From: CAMTWB01 sp037441775
Lineage (GTDB): Bacteria; Desulfobacterota; Syntrophia; Syntrophales; CAMTWB01
Reading direction: 5' to 3'
Length of the DNA stretch: 64,000 nt
Assembly (NCBI GenBank): GCA_037441775.1
Contig: JBBIRO010000012.1
Location: 1-64,000, forward strand
Under the pieces are notes generated by a model, which worked only from the letters and a program-made list of their open reading frames with translations, made no database searches and had not been told where the DNA came from. Shown here piece by piece: positions 1-7,231 of the stretch; position 1 is the first letter of the stretch, and every line of letters starts with the position of its first letter. The position numbers and the translations under genes are program-made.

Positions 1-60
1 AACCAATCCTGTCAAGACAATTCTTGTTTCATTCCTACTTTTTTGTCGCAGACCCAGCAA

Positions 61-93
61 AGTACGAAACAAGTACGAAACAAGTACGAAAAA
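61..93. repeat. Three tandem 11-bp direct repeats (AGTACGAAACA)
   Basis: AGTACGAAACA occurs at 61-71 and 72-82 and again as AGTACGAAAAA at 83-93, followed by a partial AGTA. The period of 11 bp is about one helical turn, so repeats face the same side of the DNA. They end four bases before a candidate -35 box, where an activator or repressor could bind. That role is inferred; the repeat itself is directly visible. Confidence 0.6.
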
Positions 94-97
94 AGTA

Positions 98-126
98 TTG
101 ACACAGACTTCGTGATTGGGTAAAAA
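98..126 (+). promoter_or_regulatory. Candidate sigma-70 promoter of the LysM-NlpC/P60 gene
   Basis: TTGACA at 98-103 is a perfect -35 box. A 17-base spacer leads to TAAAAA at 121-126, a weaker -10. It lies just after the 11-bp tandem repeats and about 90 bases before the start codon at 219. The -35 and spacing are good, the -10 is only fair. Confidence 0.45.
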
Positions 127-218
127 CCGACACATGTGTGCAGTTAATAATCCACTGTATAAGTCTGCGCACCGTAATGCGTGGGGGGCCAGCCGAATAA
201 ATAAGGAGGTACTTCATA

Positions 219-1187
219 ATGATACGGCGGATTTTGCTCTTGGTGGGACTGATGGTCATGTTCTTACCGATGTGCATTGTTGCTGAAGCTTCAGCACAGC
301 AAAGACATAAGGTCAAATCTGGCGAAACTCTCTACGGGATCGCCGCTCTGTACAAAGTGGACATCCCGACTATCAAAAAAATGAACAACCTAGCCGGTGA
401 CGCTATTTCACCGAATCAGGTACTCCTGGTCAGTCAAAATCCGACTCAAACAGCAAAAATCAAATCCCATCCAGCCAATAATACCAATAAGACGACAACT
501 CCAAAAACAACTCATCTGGTAAAATCTGGAGACACTCTAGTCAGCATTGCCCGAATGGCCAATATGAGTGTTGAGGAAATCAAAAGAATCAACAACCTCA
601 AGAGTGACCGCATTTCCGTCGGAAGGAAGCTGCTTATAGCCAAAAGTGCTACTAAGTCTCAGGACCAATTGCCTGCGGTGGACTTGTCTTTATCACTCGA
701 TGAAGAAGGCGACGGCGAGTTGCTGGCGGAAGATGTCTGGGCAGCAACAGAACGAGATAAACGAGAAGCGTCGGAAGTGCTGGGCAAATGGCGCAGCCCT
801 CAGGAACGCGCCGCCCTGATCACAGCAGCCACCCTTTTCCTGGGAGCCCCGTATCGTCTCGGCGGCAACAGCGTCCGAGGCATCGATTGCAGCTCCTATG
901 TCCGGTCAATCTACAGTATCTTTGGCATTCAACTCCCCCGCACGGCCCGGGAGCAATCCTATATTGGTCTGGTCGTAAACCGTGCCAATCTCAAAGAAGG
1001 CGATCTGGTTTTTTTCAACACCCGCCGGGCCTTAGGCCATGTAGGGATATATATCGGCGACAACAAATTCCTACACGCTTCCTACCGAAGCAAAGCTGTC
1101 AAGGTCGATAGCTTGGATACGCCTTACTTTCACAAGCGATTTGTCCGCGCTGTACGGCTTAAAGACCTTGAAGGCGAAGGCCTGTAA
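219..1187 (+). CDS. Secreted LysM-LysM-NlpC/P60 peptidoglycan hydrolase
   Basis: A 322-residue cell-wall endopeptidase, expected to cleave stem peptides of peptidoglycan in the periplasm. A signal peptide covers about residues 1-27 (hydrophobic core followed by AEASAQ). Two LysM domains follow at about 30-72 and 98-141, which bind glycan. The C-terminal NlpC/P60 domain (about 200-315) has the catalytic cysteine in GIDCSSY (Cys224), histidine in GHVGIY (His274) and a further polar residue in FLHAS (His286). AAGGAGGT stands 8 bases before the ATG. The gene stands alone behind the candidate promoter at 98-126. Domain order and length are normal for the family; the exact bond cut cannot be told from sequence. 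Confidence 0.93.
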   Translation: MIRRILLLVGLMVMFLPMCIVAEASAQQRHKVKSGETLYGIAALYKVDIPTIKKMNNLAGDAISPNQVLLVSQNPTQTAKIKSHPANNTNKTTTPKTTHLVKSGDTLVSIARMANMSVEEIKRINNLKSDRISVGRKLLIAKSATKSQDQLPAVDLSLSLDEEGDGELLAEDVWAATERDKREASEVLGKWRSPQERAALITAATLFLGAPYRLGGNSVRGIDCSSYVRSIYSIFGIQLPRTAREQSYIGLVVNRANLKEGDLVFFNTRRALGHVGIYIGDNKFLHASYRSKAVKVDSLDTPYFHKRFVRAVRLKDLEGEGL

Positions 1188-1368
1188 ATAGAGCAGAACT
1201 TCCCGGCAGCAAAATTAGCATCAATGAATTGAATTGATAAGAGATAGCTTCTGAGCCTGCGAGGTATAGAAGCGAGGGTTCCTCGAGGCAAGGTGTTCTT
1301 TCGCCTTCTTATATTTTCTTAATCAGCCGCGCCCAACTTTTGCGGAAGCCCCTCGAATCTCCCTTAGC

Positions 1369-1775
1369 TGACCTGCCCCCGACGCTTTTTCCACAAGTTA
1401 ATTTAGAGTTCCGGCATTTTTATTTCTCAATGCAGGTAAGCCTCTGGTGCCGGCGGACGGTAATTCAACGAGCGGCGTGGCCTCAACCTGTTGTATTCCA
1501 ATCGCCATCTCTCAATCACGGTTACGGTCCGGCACGCAATCATAGGCCCCAATATGGTTCCGACGCGGCGTCCTGAGGCGGACAAATGCCCAAGCCCCTG
1601 CAAATCTGACCCGCATTATTGCCCCCTGAGAGTTCCGCTTCCGCCTCCCGAAGCATACCGATGATCTGTTCCGCAGCAAAACGTCTCCGACTCATCCCGA
1701 CCGCCTTAATCATGGTCCAAGATCATGTCAGAATCCTAACTTGAAAACTGGACCGGTTTCAGGGGGGGGAGGTCA
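1369..1775 (-). mobile_element. Deletion derivative of an IS3-family insertion sequence
   Basis: A 407-bp relic. The ends are inverted repeats matching at 11 of 12 bases (TGACCTGCCCCC from 1369 inward on plus; TGACCTCCCCCC from 1775 inward on minus). On the minus strand, 1713-1540 encodes a 57-residue OrfA-like start (MSRRRFAAEQIIGML, a helix-turn-helix segment typical of IS3 OrfA), which runs out of frame after ICRGLGI. A separate frame, 1524-1427, encodes the end of an IS3 integrase-type transposase (VIERWRLEYN, then SLNYRPPAPEAYLH and stop). The DDE core is deleted, so it cannot move itself. No clear target duplication is visible. Together with flanks it fills most of the 1188-1869 gap between genes. 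Confidence 0.8.
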
Positions 1776-1794
1776 GCAGAAGTATTAATTTCTA

Positions 1795-1822
1795 TTGACA
1801 GGCAAGGCGACATCTTTATAAT
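1795..1822 (+). promoter_or_regulatory. Strong sigma-70 promoter of the YqaA/DedA-like gene
   Basis: TTGACA at 1795-1800 and TATAAT at 1817-1822 are both perfect consensus hexamers, separated by 16 bases. Transcription would start near 1829, about 40 bases before the first start codon. The promoter begins 20 bases outside the right end of the IS3-family relic. Confidence 0.7.
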
Positions 1823-1869
1823 ATTTACGTTAATAGCTGTTTATCGTCATCTTTTGCTTTTTAGGATAT

Positions 1870-2490
1870 GTGGTGCCTGTATTTGCTGCGATAATCAAAT
1901 TACCCGCCACCGTGATTCGCCGTCTATACGATTGGACTATCGCCTGGTCCAGGGCCAAGAGCGCCTCATGGGCGCTTTTTTTCATCGCCTTTGCGGAAAG
2001 CTCTTTTTTCCCCATCCCACCGGATGTGCTTTTGATTGCAATAACACTGGGCAACCCGCTCGGCTGGTGGAAGACCGCGGCCGTCTGTACCATTGGTTCA
2101 GTTTTGGGCGCTTTAGGAGGTTATCTTATCGGCTGGACCCTCTACGAAACAATCGGCGGCCCGATTGTAGATTTTTATAGACTTCATGGTGCAATGGATA
2201 TGATCGCGATCAAATATAGCGATAACGCCTTTCTTACGGTTTTTACCGCCGCCTTTACGCCAATTCCCTATAAAGTGATCACCATTGGGGCCGGTCTTTT
2301 CAAAATATCTCTGGTCACCCTGATCGCGGCTTCGATTCTGGGCCGCGCCAGCAGATTTTTTCTCGTTGCGGGTCTCCTGCGACTGTATGGCCCCGCAATT
2401 CTAAAACTAATCGAGAAGTATTTCAATTTACTGACCGTGATTTTTATGTTACTGTTACTTTGTGGCTTTTGGCTGATCGGATATGTGTAA
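1870..2490 (+). CDS. YqaA/DedA-like (VTT domain) membrane protein
   Basis: A 206-residue integral membrane protein of the SNARE-associated/DedA superfamily, closest in pattern to the YqaA group. About five hydrophobic segments are visible. A conserved PIPPDVLLI segment follows a helix near residue 50 (ESSFFPIPPD), and a second re-entrant-like segment TPIPYKVITIGAG lies near residue 130; in DedA proteins such segments form the transport cavity. Family members are linked to membrane lipid scrambling and proton-motive-force maintenance. The start is either GTG 1870 or GTG 1873; no strong ribosome binding site separates them. It is followed after 24 bases by a bactofilin-like membrane gene, so the two may be co-transcribed. 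Confidence 0.8.
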   Translation: MVPVFAAIIKLPATVIRRLYDWTIAWSRAKSASWALFFIAFAESSFFPIPPDVLLIAITLGNPLGWWKTAAVCTIGSVLGALGGYLIGWTLYETIGGPIVDFYRLHGAMDMIAIKYSDNAFLTVFTAAFTPIPYKVITIGAGLFKISLVTLIAASILGRASRFFLVAGLLRLYGPAILKLIEKYFNLLTVIFMLLLLCGFWLIGYV

Positions 2491-2514
2491 AAATTCTATT
2501 TCTGGAGACGCGCG

Positions 2515-3357
2515 GTGAGTAAAAAAATAGTCCTATTTTCAGTTTTGGTAGCCCTGCTGCTCTGTGTTACTCCACCTTCTTACAGCGACTCCGGCAGCGT
2601 TTTCAGACTTGGGAAGGATGTTGTCATTCAAAAAGAGGAGAAGGTAAAACACGTCTTGTCTTTGGGCGGTCAAGTCACAATCAGTGGTCACGTAGAGGGA
2701 AGTGTGTTGTGCCTATTTGATTCGGTTGTTTTGACCGAATCGGCCATGGTGGGAGGTGATATTCTTACCCTGGGCGGGGTGGTGGTTTATGGCCGCGACA
2801 GCGTCGTCAAGGGGCGGGTGCATGAAATAAATATAAGCGAGTTGTCCGAGGCCATTTCCATCATTATTAATGAGGAGTGGGAAGGCTGGTCCTGGATATT
2901 TGCCTTCGTGTCAATATTTTTTCTCCTGTGTCTTTTGGTATTGGGGGTGATTGCTTACGCCGTGATACCAAAACAAATGAAAGTCATTGCCGCGGTAATC
3001 ACGGCTGCTCCCTGGCGGACCAGTTGCTGGGGGCTGGTAGGGTTGATCTCCATAATTCCCTTAGCGGTACTTCTGACCATGTCGGTTGTTGGCGTCGTCC
3101 TGGTTCCATTGGAATTAACAGTTGCCATGACGGCCTCGATACTCGGATTTATTACCGTGGCGCAACTGGTGGGCGGGAAGATATTTGCCTTGCTTAGAAT
3201 ACCTGGCCGTAGCCTCATGACCCAGACTTCCCTGGGTCTGGTGATCATCTGGCTGGTGGGCTGGATCCCCTATGTTGGCTGGATGATGAAGGCCCTGGTC
3301 ATCATGGTTGGATTGGGGGGTGTTCTGGTCACCCGGTTTGGCACTCTCCGGGAGTGA
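2515..3357 (+). CDS. Membrane protein with N-terminal bactofilin-like beta-repeats
   Basis: A 280-residue protein starting at GTG with GGAG upstream. A signal peptide (residues 1-25) precedes a short polymer-forming, bactofilin-like region (about 30-105) with repeating hydrophobic/Gly/Val strands (SLGGQVTISGHVEGSVL, then ILTLGGVVVYGRDSVVKG). After a short linker come four to five transmembrane segments from about residue 122 to the end. The signal peptide puts the beta-repeat domain outside the cytoplasm, unlike classical cytoskeletal bactofilins. Function unknown; a scaffold or surface-sensing role is only a guess. It converges on mdh, with a terminator between them. Confidence 0.65.
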   Translation: MSKKIVLFSVLVALLLCVTPPSYSDSGSVFRLGKDVVIQKEEKVKHVLSLGGQVTISGHVEGSVLCLFDSVVLTESAMVGGDILTLGGVVVYGRDSVVKGRVHEINISELSEAISIIINEEWEGWSWIFAFVSIFFLLCLLVLGVIAYAVIPKQMKVIAAVITAAPWRTSCWGLVGLISIIPLAVLLTMSVVGVVLVPLELTVAMTASILGFITVAQLVGGKIFALLRIPGRSLMTQTSLGLVIIWLVGWIPYVGWMMKALVIMVGLGGVLVTRFGTLRE

Positions 3358-3397
3358 TTATTGCGCGGGGGCCAAACACCGCCCCCGCGCAATAATC
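3356..3397. terminator. Bidirectional terminator between convergent genes
   Basis: A perfect 17-bp inverted repeat (3356-3372 pairs with 3381-3397; GATTATTGCGCGGGGGC and its complement) encloses an 8-base loop. It overlaps the stop codon of the plus-strand gene and ends 8 bases before the mdh stop. A/T bases flank the GC-rich core on both sides, so it can work in both directions. Confidence 0.85.
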
Positions 3398-3404
3398 AGT
3401 TCTA

Positions 3405-4337
3405 TCACTCCATGTTTTTCATTGCTTCCACAAGTTCCCTTACTGCGCCGGCCGACTTCAAGAGCGCTGCCTGCTCCGGTGGGGTCAGGTTGATCTTTAT
3501 TATTTCTTCGACACCTTCCTTGCCCAACTTAACGGGAACGCCTACAAACAAATCCTTGATGCCGTACTCACCTTCCAGATAGACGGCGCAGGGCAGGATT
3601 TTCTTTTTGTCTTTTATGATAGCTTCAGCCATTTCCACAGCCGCGGACGCCGGAGCGTAGTAGGCGCTGCCGGTCTTGAGCAGACTTACGATTTCGGCGC
3701 CGCCGTTTCTGGTTCTGTTTACCAAAGCTTCGATACGTTCCGGTGACATCAGCTCTGTTATCGGCACGCCCGCTACCGTGGAGAACCGGGGCAGAGGAAC
3801 CATAGTATCGCCGTGGCCACCCAAAACCAGGGCCTGGATATTTTCCACTGAGACGTTCAACTCCCTGGCTATGAAAGTCCGAAACCGAGCGGAATCGAGT
3901 ACGCCCGCCATGCCCAGCACCCGCTTCTTAGGCAGGCCGCTTGCTTCATAAGCCACATGGCACATGGCGTCCAGCGGATTGCTGACCACGATCAATATCG
4001 TATCGGGCGAATATTTGATTATCTCTTTGGTAACATTTCCCACGATTTTTTTGTTTATTGCGAGCAAGTCATCCCGGCTCATGCCCGGTTTTCTGGGTAC
4101 GCCGGCGGTGATAATGACGATGTCGGAGCCGGCTGATACCTCGTAAGTATTGCTGCCCAAAAGCTGAGCGTCGTGTTTTTCCACCGGAGCCGCCTGGGCC
4201 AGATCGAGGGATTTTCCCTGCGGCACCCCTTCGATAATGTCAATGAGCACTACATCGCACAATTCCTTTTCCGCGAGCCGCTGTGCTGCGGTTGCCCCAA
4301 CATTACCCGCACCGATAACGGTAACTTTTTTATCCAT
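3405..4337 (-). CDS. mdh: Malate dehydrogenase (LDH-like type)
   Basis: Oxidises malate to oxaloacetate with NAD+ in the TCA cycle, or the reverse in gluconeogenic or reductive flow. The 310-residue protein has the Rossmann motif GAGNVGA at the N-terminus, the substrate loop with GVPRKPGMSRDDLL (about residue 80), NPLDAM, and the catalytic histidine in LGGHGDTMVP (about residue 168). Length and motifs are normal for the LDH-like MDH family. The start at 4337 (MDKKVTVIG) is chosen because AGGAGGA lies 6 bases upstream; a longer reading frame to 4358 adds only seven unconserved residues. Confidence 0.95.
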   Translation of the reverse strand: MDKKVTVIGAGNVGATAAQRLAEKELCDVVLIDIIEGVPQGKSLDLAQAAPVEKHDAQLLGSNTYEVSAGSDIVIITAGVPRKPGMSRDDLLAINKKIVGNVTKEIIKYSPDTILIVVSNPLDAMCHVAYEASGLPKKRVLGMAGVLDSARFRTFIARELNVSVENIQALVLGGHGDTMVPLPRFSTVAGVPITELMSPERIEALVNRTRNGGAEIVSLLKTGSAYYAPASAAVEMAEAIIKDKKKILPCAVYLEGEYGIKDLFVGVPVKLGKEGVEEIIKINLTPPEQAALLKSAGAVRELVEAMKNME

Positions 4338-4373
4338 ATCTTCCTCCTGATAATACATACTGACTTAGTAAAA

Positions 4374-4431
4374 AGTCCGGATGCTCAAGTTGCTCGCATC
4401 CCTCGTCGCTGCCTTGTACCCAAGGTACACG
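4374..4431 (-). repeat. Dispersed hairpin repeat, family 2, copy 1
   Basis: Read on the minus strand this stretch has GTGTACC-TTGG-GTACA, then GCGAC..GGG..AGC..TTGA..GGAC..TAC. The same order of words is found on the plus strand at 6381-6450. It fills the space between mdh and the UPF0016 gene. The hairpin GTGTAC/GTACAC could act in RNA. Identity between copies is partial. Confidence 0.5.
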
Positions 4432-4452
4432 TCCACATCTGGCCAGCCTGCT

Positions 4453-4725
4453 TCAAGCCTTGGCCAGGGTCCAGATGCCGATGACGATAAAACCTGCTCC
4501 TGCCAGATAGCTCAGGTATTTCGTGTTAATGTATTGAGACATCATGCCGCCCACCAGCACACCGATCCCCGCCGCAATAACCAGAGCCAAAGAGGCGCCA
4601 ATAAAAACGGTCATCTTGCTAACATCCTGGTCTGCCGCGAAAAGAAGGGTCGCCAGTTGCGTCTTGTCGCCCAGTTCGGCTAAAAATACCGTGGCAAAAA
4701 CCGTAAATAGCACTTTCAATTCCAT
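4453..4725 (-). CDS. Half-size UPF0016/GDT1 family cation transporter
   Basis: A 90-residue, three-helix membrane protein with the family signature ELGDKTQ at residues 17-23. UPF0016 proteins (bacterial MneA/Mnx, yeast Gdt1, human TMEM165) export Mn2+ or Ca2+ using two copies of this motif. This protein holds only one, so it should work as a dimer or with a partner; no second copy is present in the window. The ATG at 4725 is preceded by an AGGGG-type ribosome site. The C-terminus ends at the border of a dispersed repeat. Confidence 0.8.
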   Translation of the reverse strand: MELKVLFTVFATVFLAELGDKTQLATLLFAADQDVSKMTVFIGASLALVIAAGIGVLVGGMMSQYINTKYLSYLAGAGFIVIGIWTLAKA

Positions 4726-4773
4726 ATGACCCCTGCCTTTTTACATGGTCTTGTTGGGCTGTCAATTTTAAAA

Positions 4774-5451
4774 TCAGCCAAAAACCGCCGTTAAAACAGC
4801 AGCGATGAGCAATGCCGGCAACATGTTGATAACTTTAAGGTTTTTTATCCCCAGGAGATTGATGCCCAAGCCGATTAATAATAAACCGCCCACCGCTGTA
4901 AGTTCGTTTATTATGGCTTGCGTTAAAACGCTCTGAAGAGATTTGGCCAGGATGGTCAGAGTCCCCTGATAAAGAAGTAACGGGATGGCGGAAAACATTA
5001 CTCCAATACCTAACGAAGCAGCAAGAGCGATGGATGAAAAGCCATCCAGGATGGATTTGGCGTAAAAGAGATTCGGCTTACCGCCGAGGCCCTCCTCGAT
5101 TGCTCCCAAAATAGCCATGGAGCCTACGCAGAAAAGCAACGTTGCGGTAATAAAACCATCAGTAAACTTAACTTCACTGGTCTTGATCTTTCGGTTAATC
5201 AACTCACTGCCTTTTTCAAGATGCTTTTCAATGTCTATGAACTCGCCCAGGATCGAACCGGCTACGATACTCATGATCATAATCAAAAGCTCGTTGCTTT
5301 TGGCAGACATGGTAAATCCCAGGAAGATAGTAAACAAACCAATCCCCTGGAAGGCTATTCCGGCAACCCTTTTCGGTAATCTTGAATGGATAAGGAGCCC
5401 GATGAGACTTCCCACAATGACGGCCGCAACATTAACGATTGTTCCTTGCAA
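4774..5451 (-). CDS. DUF554 (YdfK-like) membrane protein
   Basis: A 225-residue protein with about six to seven hydrophobic segments, from the N-terminal GTIVNVAAVIVGSLIGLLI to the C-terminal LLIAAVLTAVFG. The internal segment VGSMAILGAIEEGL and the following FYAKSILDGFSSIALAAS are typical of DUF554. The family has no assigned function; membership as a possible transporter is inferred only from topology. AGGAGG is 6 bases before the ATG. It lies downstream of tRNA-Phe on the same strand. Confidence 0.85.
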   Translation of the reverse strand: MQGTIVNVAAVIVGSLIGLLIHSRLPKRVAGIAFQGIGLFTIFLGFTMSAKSNELLIMIMSIVAGSILGEFIDIEKHLEKGSELINRKIKTSEVKFTDGFITATLLFCVGSMAILGAIEEGLGGKPNLFYAKSILDGFSSIALAASLGIGVMFSAIPLLLYQGTLTILAKSLQSVLTQAIINELTAVGGLLLIGLGINLLGIKNLKVINMLPALLIAAVLTAVFG

Positions 5452-5518
5452 AAAACCTCCTCTTTTGGTTAAAAAATCAAAAGGCCGGCCTAAGAAGGCC
5501 GACCCCTTTGAATGCCTA

Positions 5519-5594
5519 TGGTGGGTCAGGGCAGAATTGAACTGCCGACACTCGGATTTTCAGTCCGATGCTCTACCGACTGAGCTACCGACCC
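5519..5594 (-). tRNA. tRNA-Phe (GAA anticodon), CCA encoded
   Basis: The minus strand from 5594 to 5519 folds as a complete 76-base tRNA: acceptor GGGTCGG pairs with CTGACCC (one G-T pair), D arm GCTCAGTCGGTAGAGC, anticodon arm with loop CTGAAAA (anticodon GAA, Phe), T arm with TTCAATT, discriminator A and encoded CCA. A plus-strand open frame that crosses it is spurious. Confidence 0.96.
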
Positions 5595-5639
5595 ATACGC
5601 CCCGTTTAATTCAGGCATCTGGAGCTAGTGAGGCTTCTA

Positions 5640-6287
5640 TTAAATGCCCTTTTCTTTGTCAAGGTATTTTTCGCCTTCAAAAATATCCAACATGGGCTGT
5701 CCACTGCTTTGATTGTCTTCGTCGGGCATGCTTTGCCCGCTATCCATTTTTTCAGGCGGAACAATTTCTTCCTCACGTTTTGATTTCGGCGGTTCCGGCG
5801 GGGAAGGAATGATCCGGTCGCGAGGGATGTGAATTACTATCGAGCCCGCAAGTTTATCGTGCCATCCCTGCTTCCGGCGATCAAAAATGGCCCAGAGGAA
5901 ACCGATATAAAAAACCATTCCGGAGAGGATATATCCGATCCAGCGAATGAAGGCTTGGCGGAAATTCATGTTTTCCCCGCTTACGCGAATGACGTAGAGA
6001 CCGAAAAGCATCTTCCCGGGTGTCTGGCCGGCATAGCCGATAAAATAGCCAAAGTAGATGATCGACAGCAGTAAAATCGTGATATAATAGAGGAAAATAA
6101 ATCCCCCGGTCATTACTGTTGTGTTTCCAAGCAATAGATCCTCCAGTATTTGGCTGGAGCCCGCGGCTGCCAGATTGGCCATCAGGCCAATAAAGAACAA
6201 CAGGATACACAAGGCCAGTAAAATAACCTTATCCACCAAAATCGCCGCGGCGCGACGCCAGAAACCGCCATAAACCGCTGGTATCAT
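5640..6287 (-). CDS. RDD family membrane protein with acidic/proline tail
   Basis: A 215-residue protein. The RDD domain fills about residues 5-150 with an N-terminal GGFWRRAAAILVDKVILL (Arg and Asp of the family name), a central helix pair, and QTPGKMLFGLYVIRVSG before the third helix, a strongly conserved RDD segment. After residue 155 a hydrophilic tail rich in Pro, Glu and Ser (SPPEPPKSKREEEIVPPEK) runs to the end in the cytoplasm. Function is not known; some RDD proteins are sodium or proton antiporters. No neighbour points to a role. Confidence 0.8.
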   Translation of the reverse strand: MIPAVYGGFWRRAAAILVDKVILLALCILLFFIGLMANLAAAGSSQILEDLLLGNTTVMTGGFIFLYYITILLLSIIYFGYFIGYAGQTPGKMLFGLYVIRVSGENMNFRQAFIRWIGYILSGMVFYIGFLWAIFDRRKQGWHDKLAGSIVIHIPRDRIIPSPPEPPKSKREEEIVPPEKMDSGQSMPDEDNQSSGQPMLDIFEGEKYLDKEKGI

Positions 6288-6380
6288 TTTTGACGACCTC
6301 TTAAAAAGTCAGAAAAACATTATTCATTGGACGTATTTGTAAAAAATTCGCTAATCCCGGCGCATAAATCCGTATCGAAT

Positions 6381-6450
6381 GAGGTGTACTTTCCGTACGC
6401 CTTGAGTGACAAGGGCTTTAGCTTGAACACGGCATAGGATTATTTACAAA
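6381..6450 (+). repeat. Dispersed hairpin repeat, family 2, copy 2
   Basis: GAGGTGTAC-TTTCC-GTACGCC followed by GTGAC..GGG..AGCTTGA..GG..TTTAC matches, word by word, the minus strand of 4374-4431. It lies in the 167-base gap between the RDD gene and rsmE. A truncated piece of a similar sequence (GATGTCGCAAAAAATCCGGA) is seen at about 38050. Confidence 0.5.
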
Positions 6451-6454
6451 ATCG

Positions 6455-7231
6455 TCATTTTTTACCTCCATTATTTTCGCCTCCATCCAAAAATCCCATT
6501 TCGTATTGAATGACTGCCATAATGACCATTAGCGCCGTCCCCACTTTGAAAACCTGTCGGCCGAGGCTTACAGAAATGAATCCCTGGTCTGTTGCCTCCT
6601 CCACCTCCTGCCGGGTAAAGCCTCCCTCCGGACCGATGACGATTGTAACCAGTGGCCTCTCGCAAGGCGATTGTGCCAGGAAAAGCTCCCTGATGCCCTG
6701 CTGCCGCTCCTCTTCCCAGAAGATGAGTCGCAGGGAATCAGTGGGGATCAGGGTTAGCATTTGCGAAAAATCAGTAACTTCTTCAACCCGCGGGAAGCTG
6801 GCTCTCCCCACTTGTCTAGCTGCTTCTATAGCAATCTTTTGCCAGCGGTCCACCCTAGCCCGGGCCTTTTCATCCGCGAGGTGCGGAATTGAACGGGCAG
6901 AACGAAAGGGAATGATCATGCCAGAACCAAGTTCAGCAGCCTTTTCCACAAGGAAATCCATCTGGTTCCCCTTGACCAGAGCCTGAGCCAGGGTTATATT
7001 CGGGTGAATTCCGGAGTTATCAGCCTCGCCGGTAATCTCCACTATTGCGGCTTCAGTGCCTATCTCTCTAATTATAGCTGGGAAACGGCCTCTATTGCCG
7101 TCCAAAATATAGATTTCATTTCCCGGTTGCCGGCGCAGAACCTGCCTAATGTACCGCAGGTTCCCCCCGTCGATGAGAACTGTCATTCCCGGTTGAATCA
7201 CTCCCGGCTGAAATATCTTCGGCCTCGTCAT
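6455..7231 (-). CDS. rsmE: 16S rRNA m3U1498 methyltransferase RsmE
   Basis: Methylates N3 of U1498 in the 30S subunit with SAM. The 258-residue SPOUT protein has an N-terminal PUA-like part (about 1-70), then the trefoil-knot domain with VIGPEGGFTRQEVEEA (about residue 205) and the C-terminal SLGRQVFKVGTALMVIMA, where most homologues read LG.RILR.ETA. The start at 7231 (MTRPKIF) is chosen because its ATG overlaps the prmA stop (ATGA), a sign of translational coupling; the frame could extend 12 codons upstream. prmA-rsmE is a common pair in bacteria. Confidence 0.93.
   Translation of the reverse strand: MTRPKIFQPGVIQPGMTVLIDGGNLRYIRQVLRRQPGNEIYILDGNRGRFPAIIREIGTEAAIVEITGEADNSGIHPNITLAQALVKGNQMDFLVEKAAELGSGMIIPFRSARSIPHLADEKARARVDRWQKIAIEAARQVGRASFPRVEEVTDFSQMLTLIPTDSLRLIFWEEERQQGIRELFLAQSPCERPLVTIVIGPEGGFTRQEVEEATDQGFISVSLGRQVFKVGTALMVIMAVIQYEMGFLDGGENNGGKK

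Noticed and set aside
61..94. Tandem repeats as a possible CRISPR array
   Set aside because: Units are 11 bp with no spacers, and there are no cas genes in the window.
1340..1576. 78-residue plus-strand frame
   Set aside because: It is antisense to the IS3 transposase C-terminal fragment, which is recognisable by its motif.
5117..5812. 231-residue plus-strand frame
   Set aside because: It runs through tRNA-Phe and antisense to DUF554 and RDD genes, which have clear family motifs.
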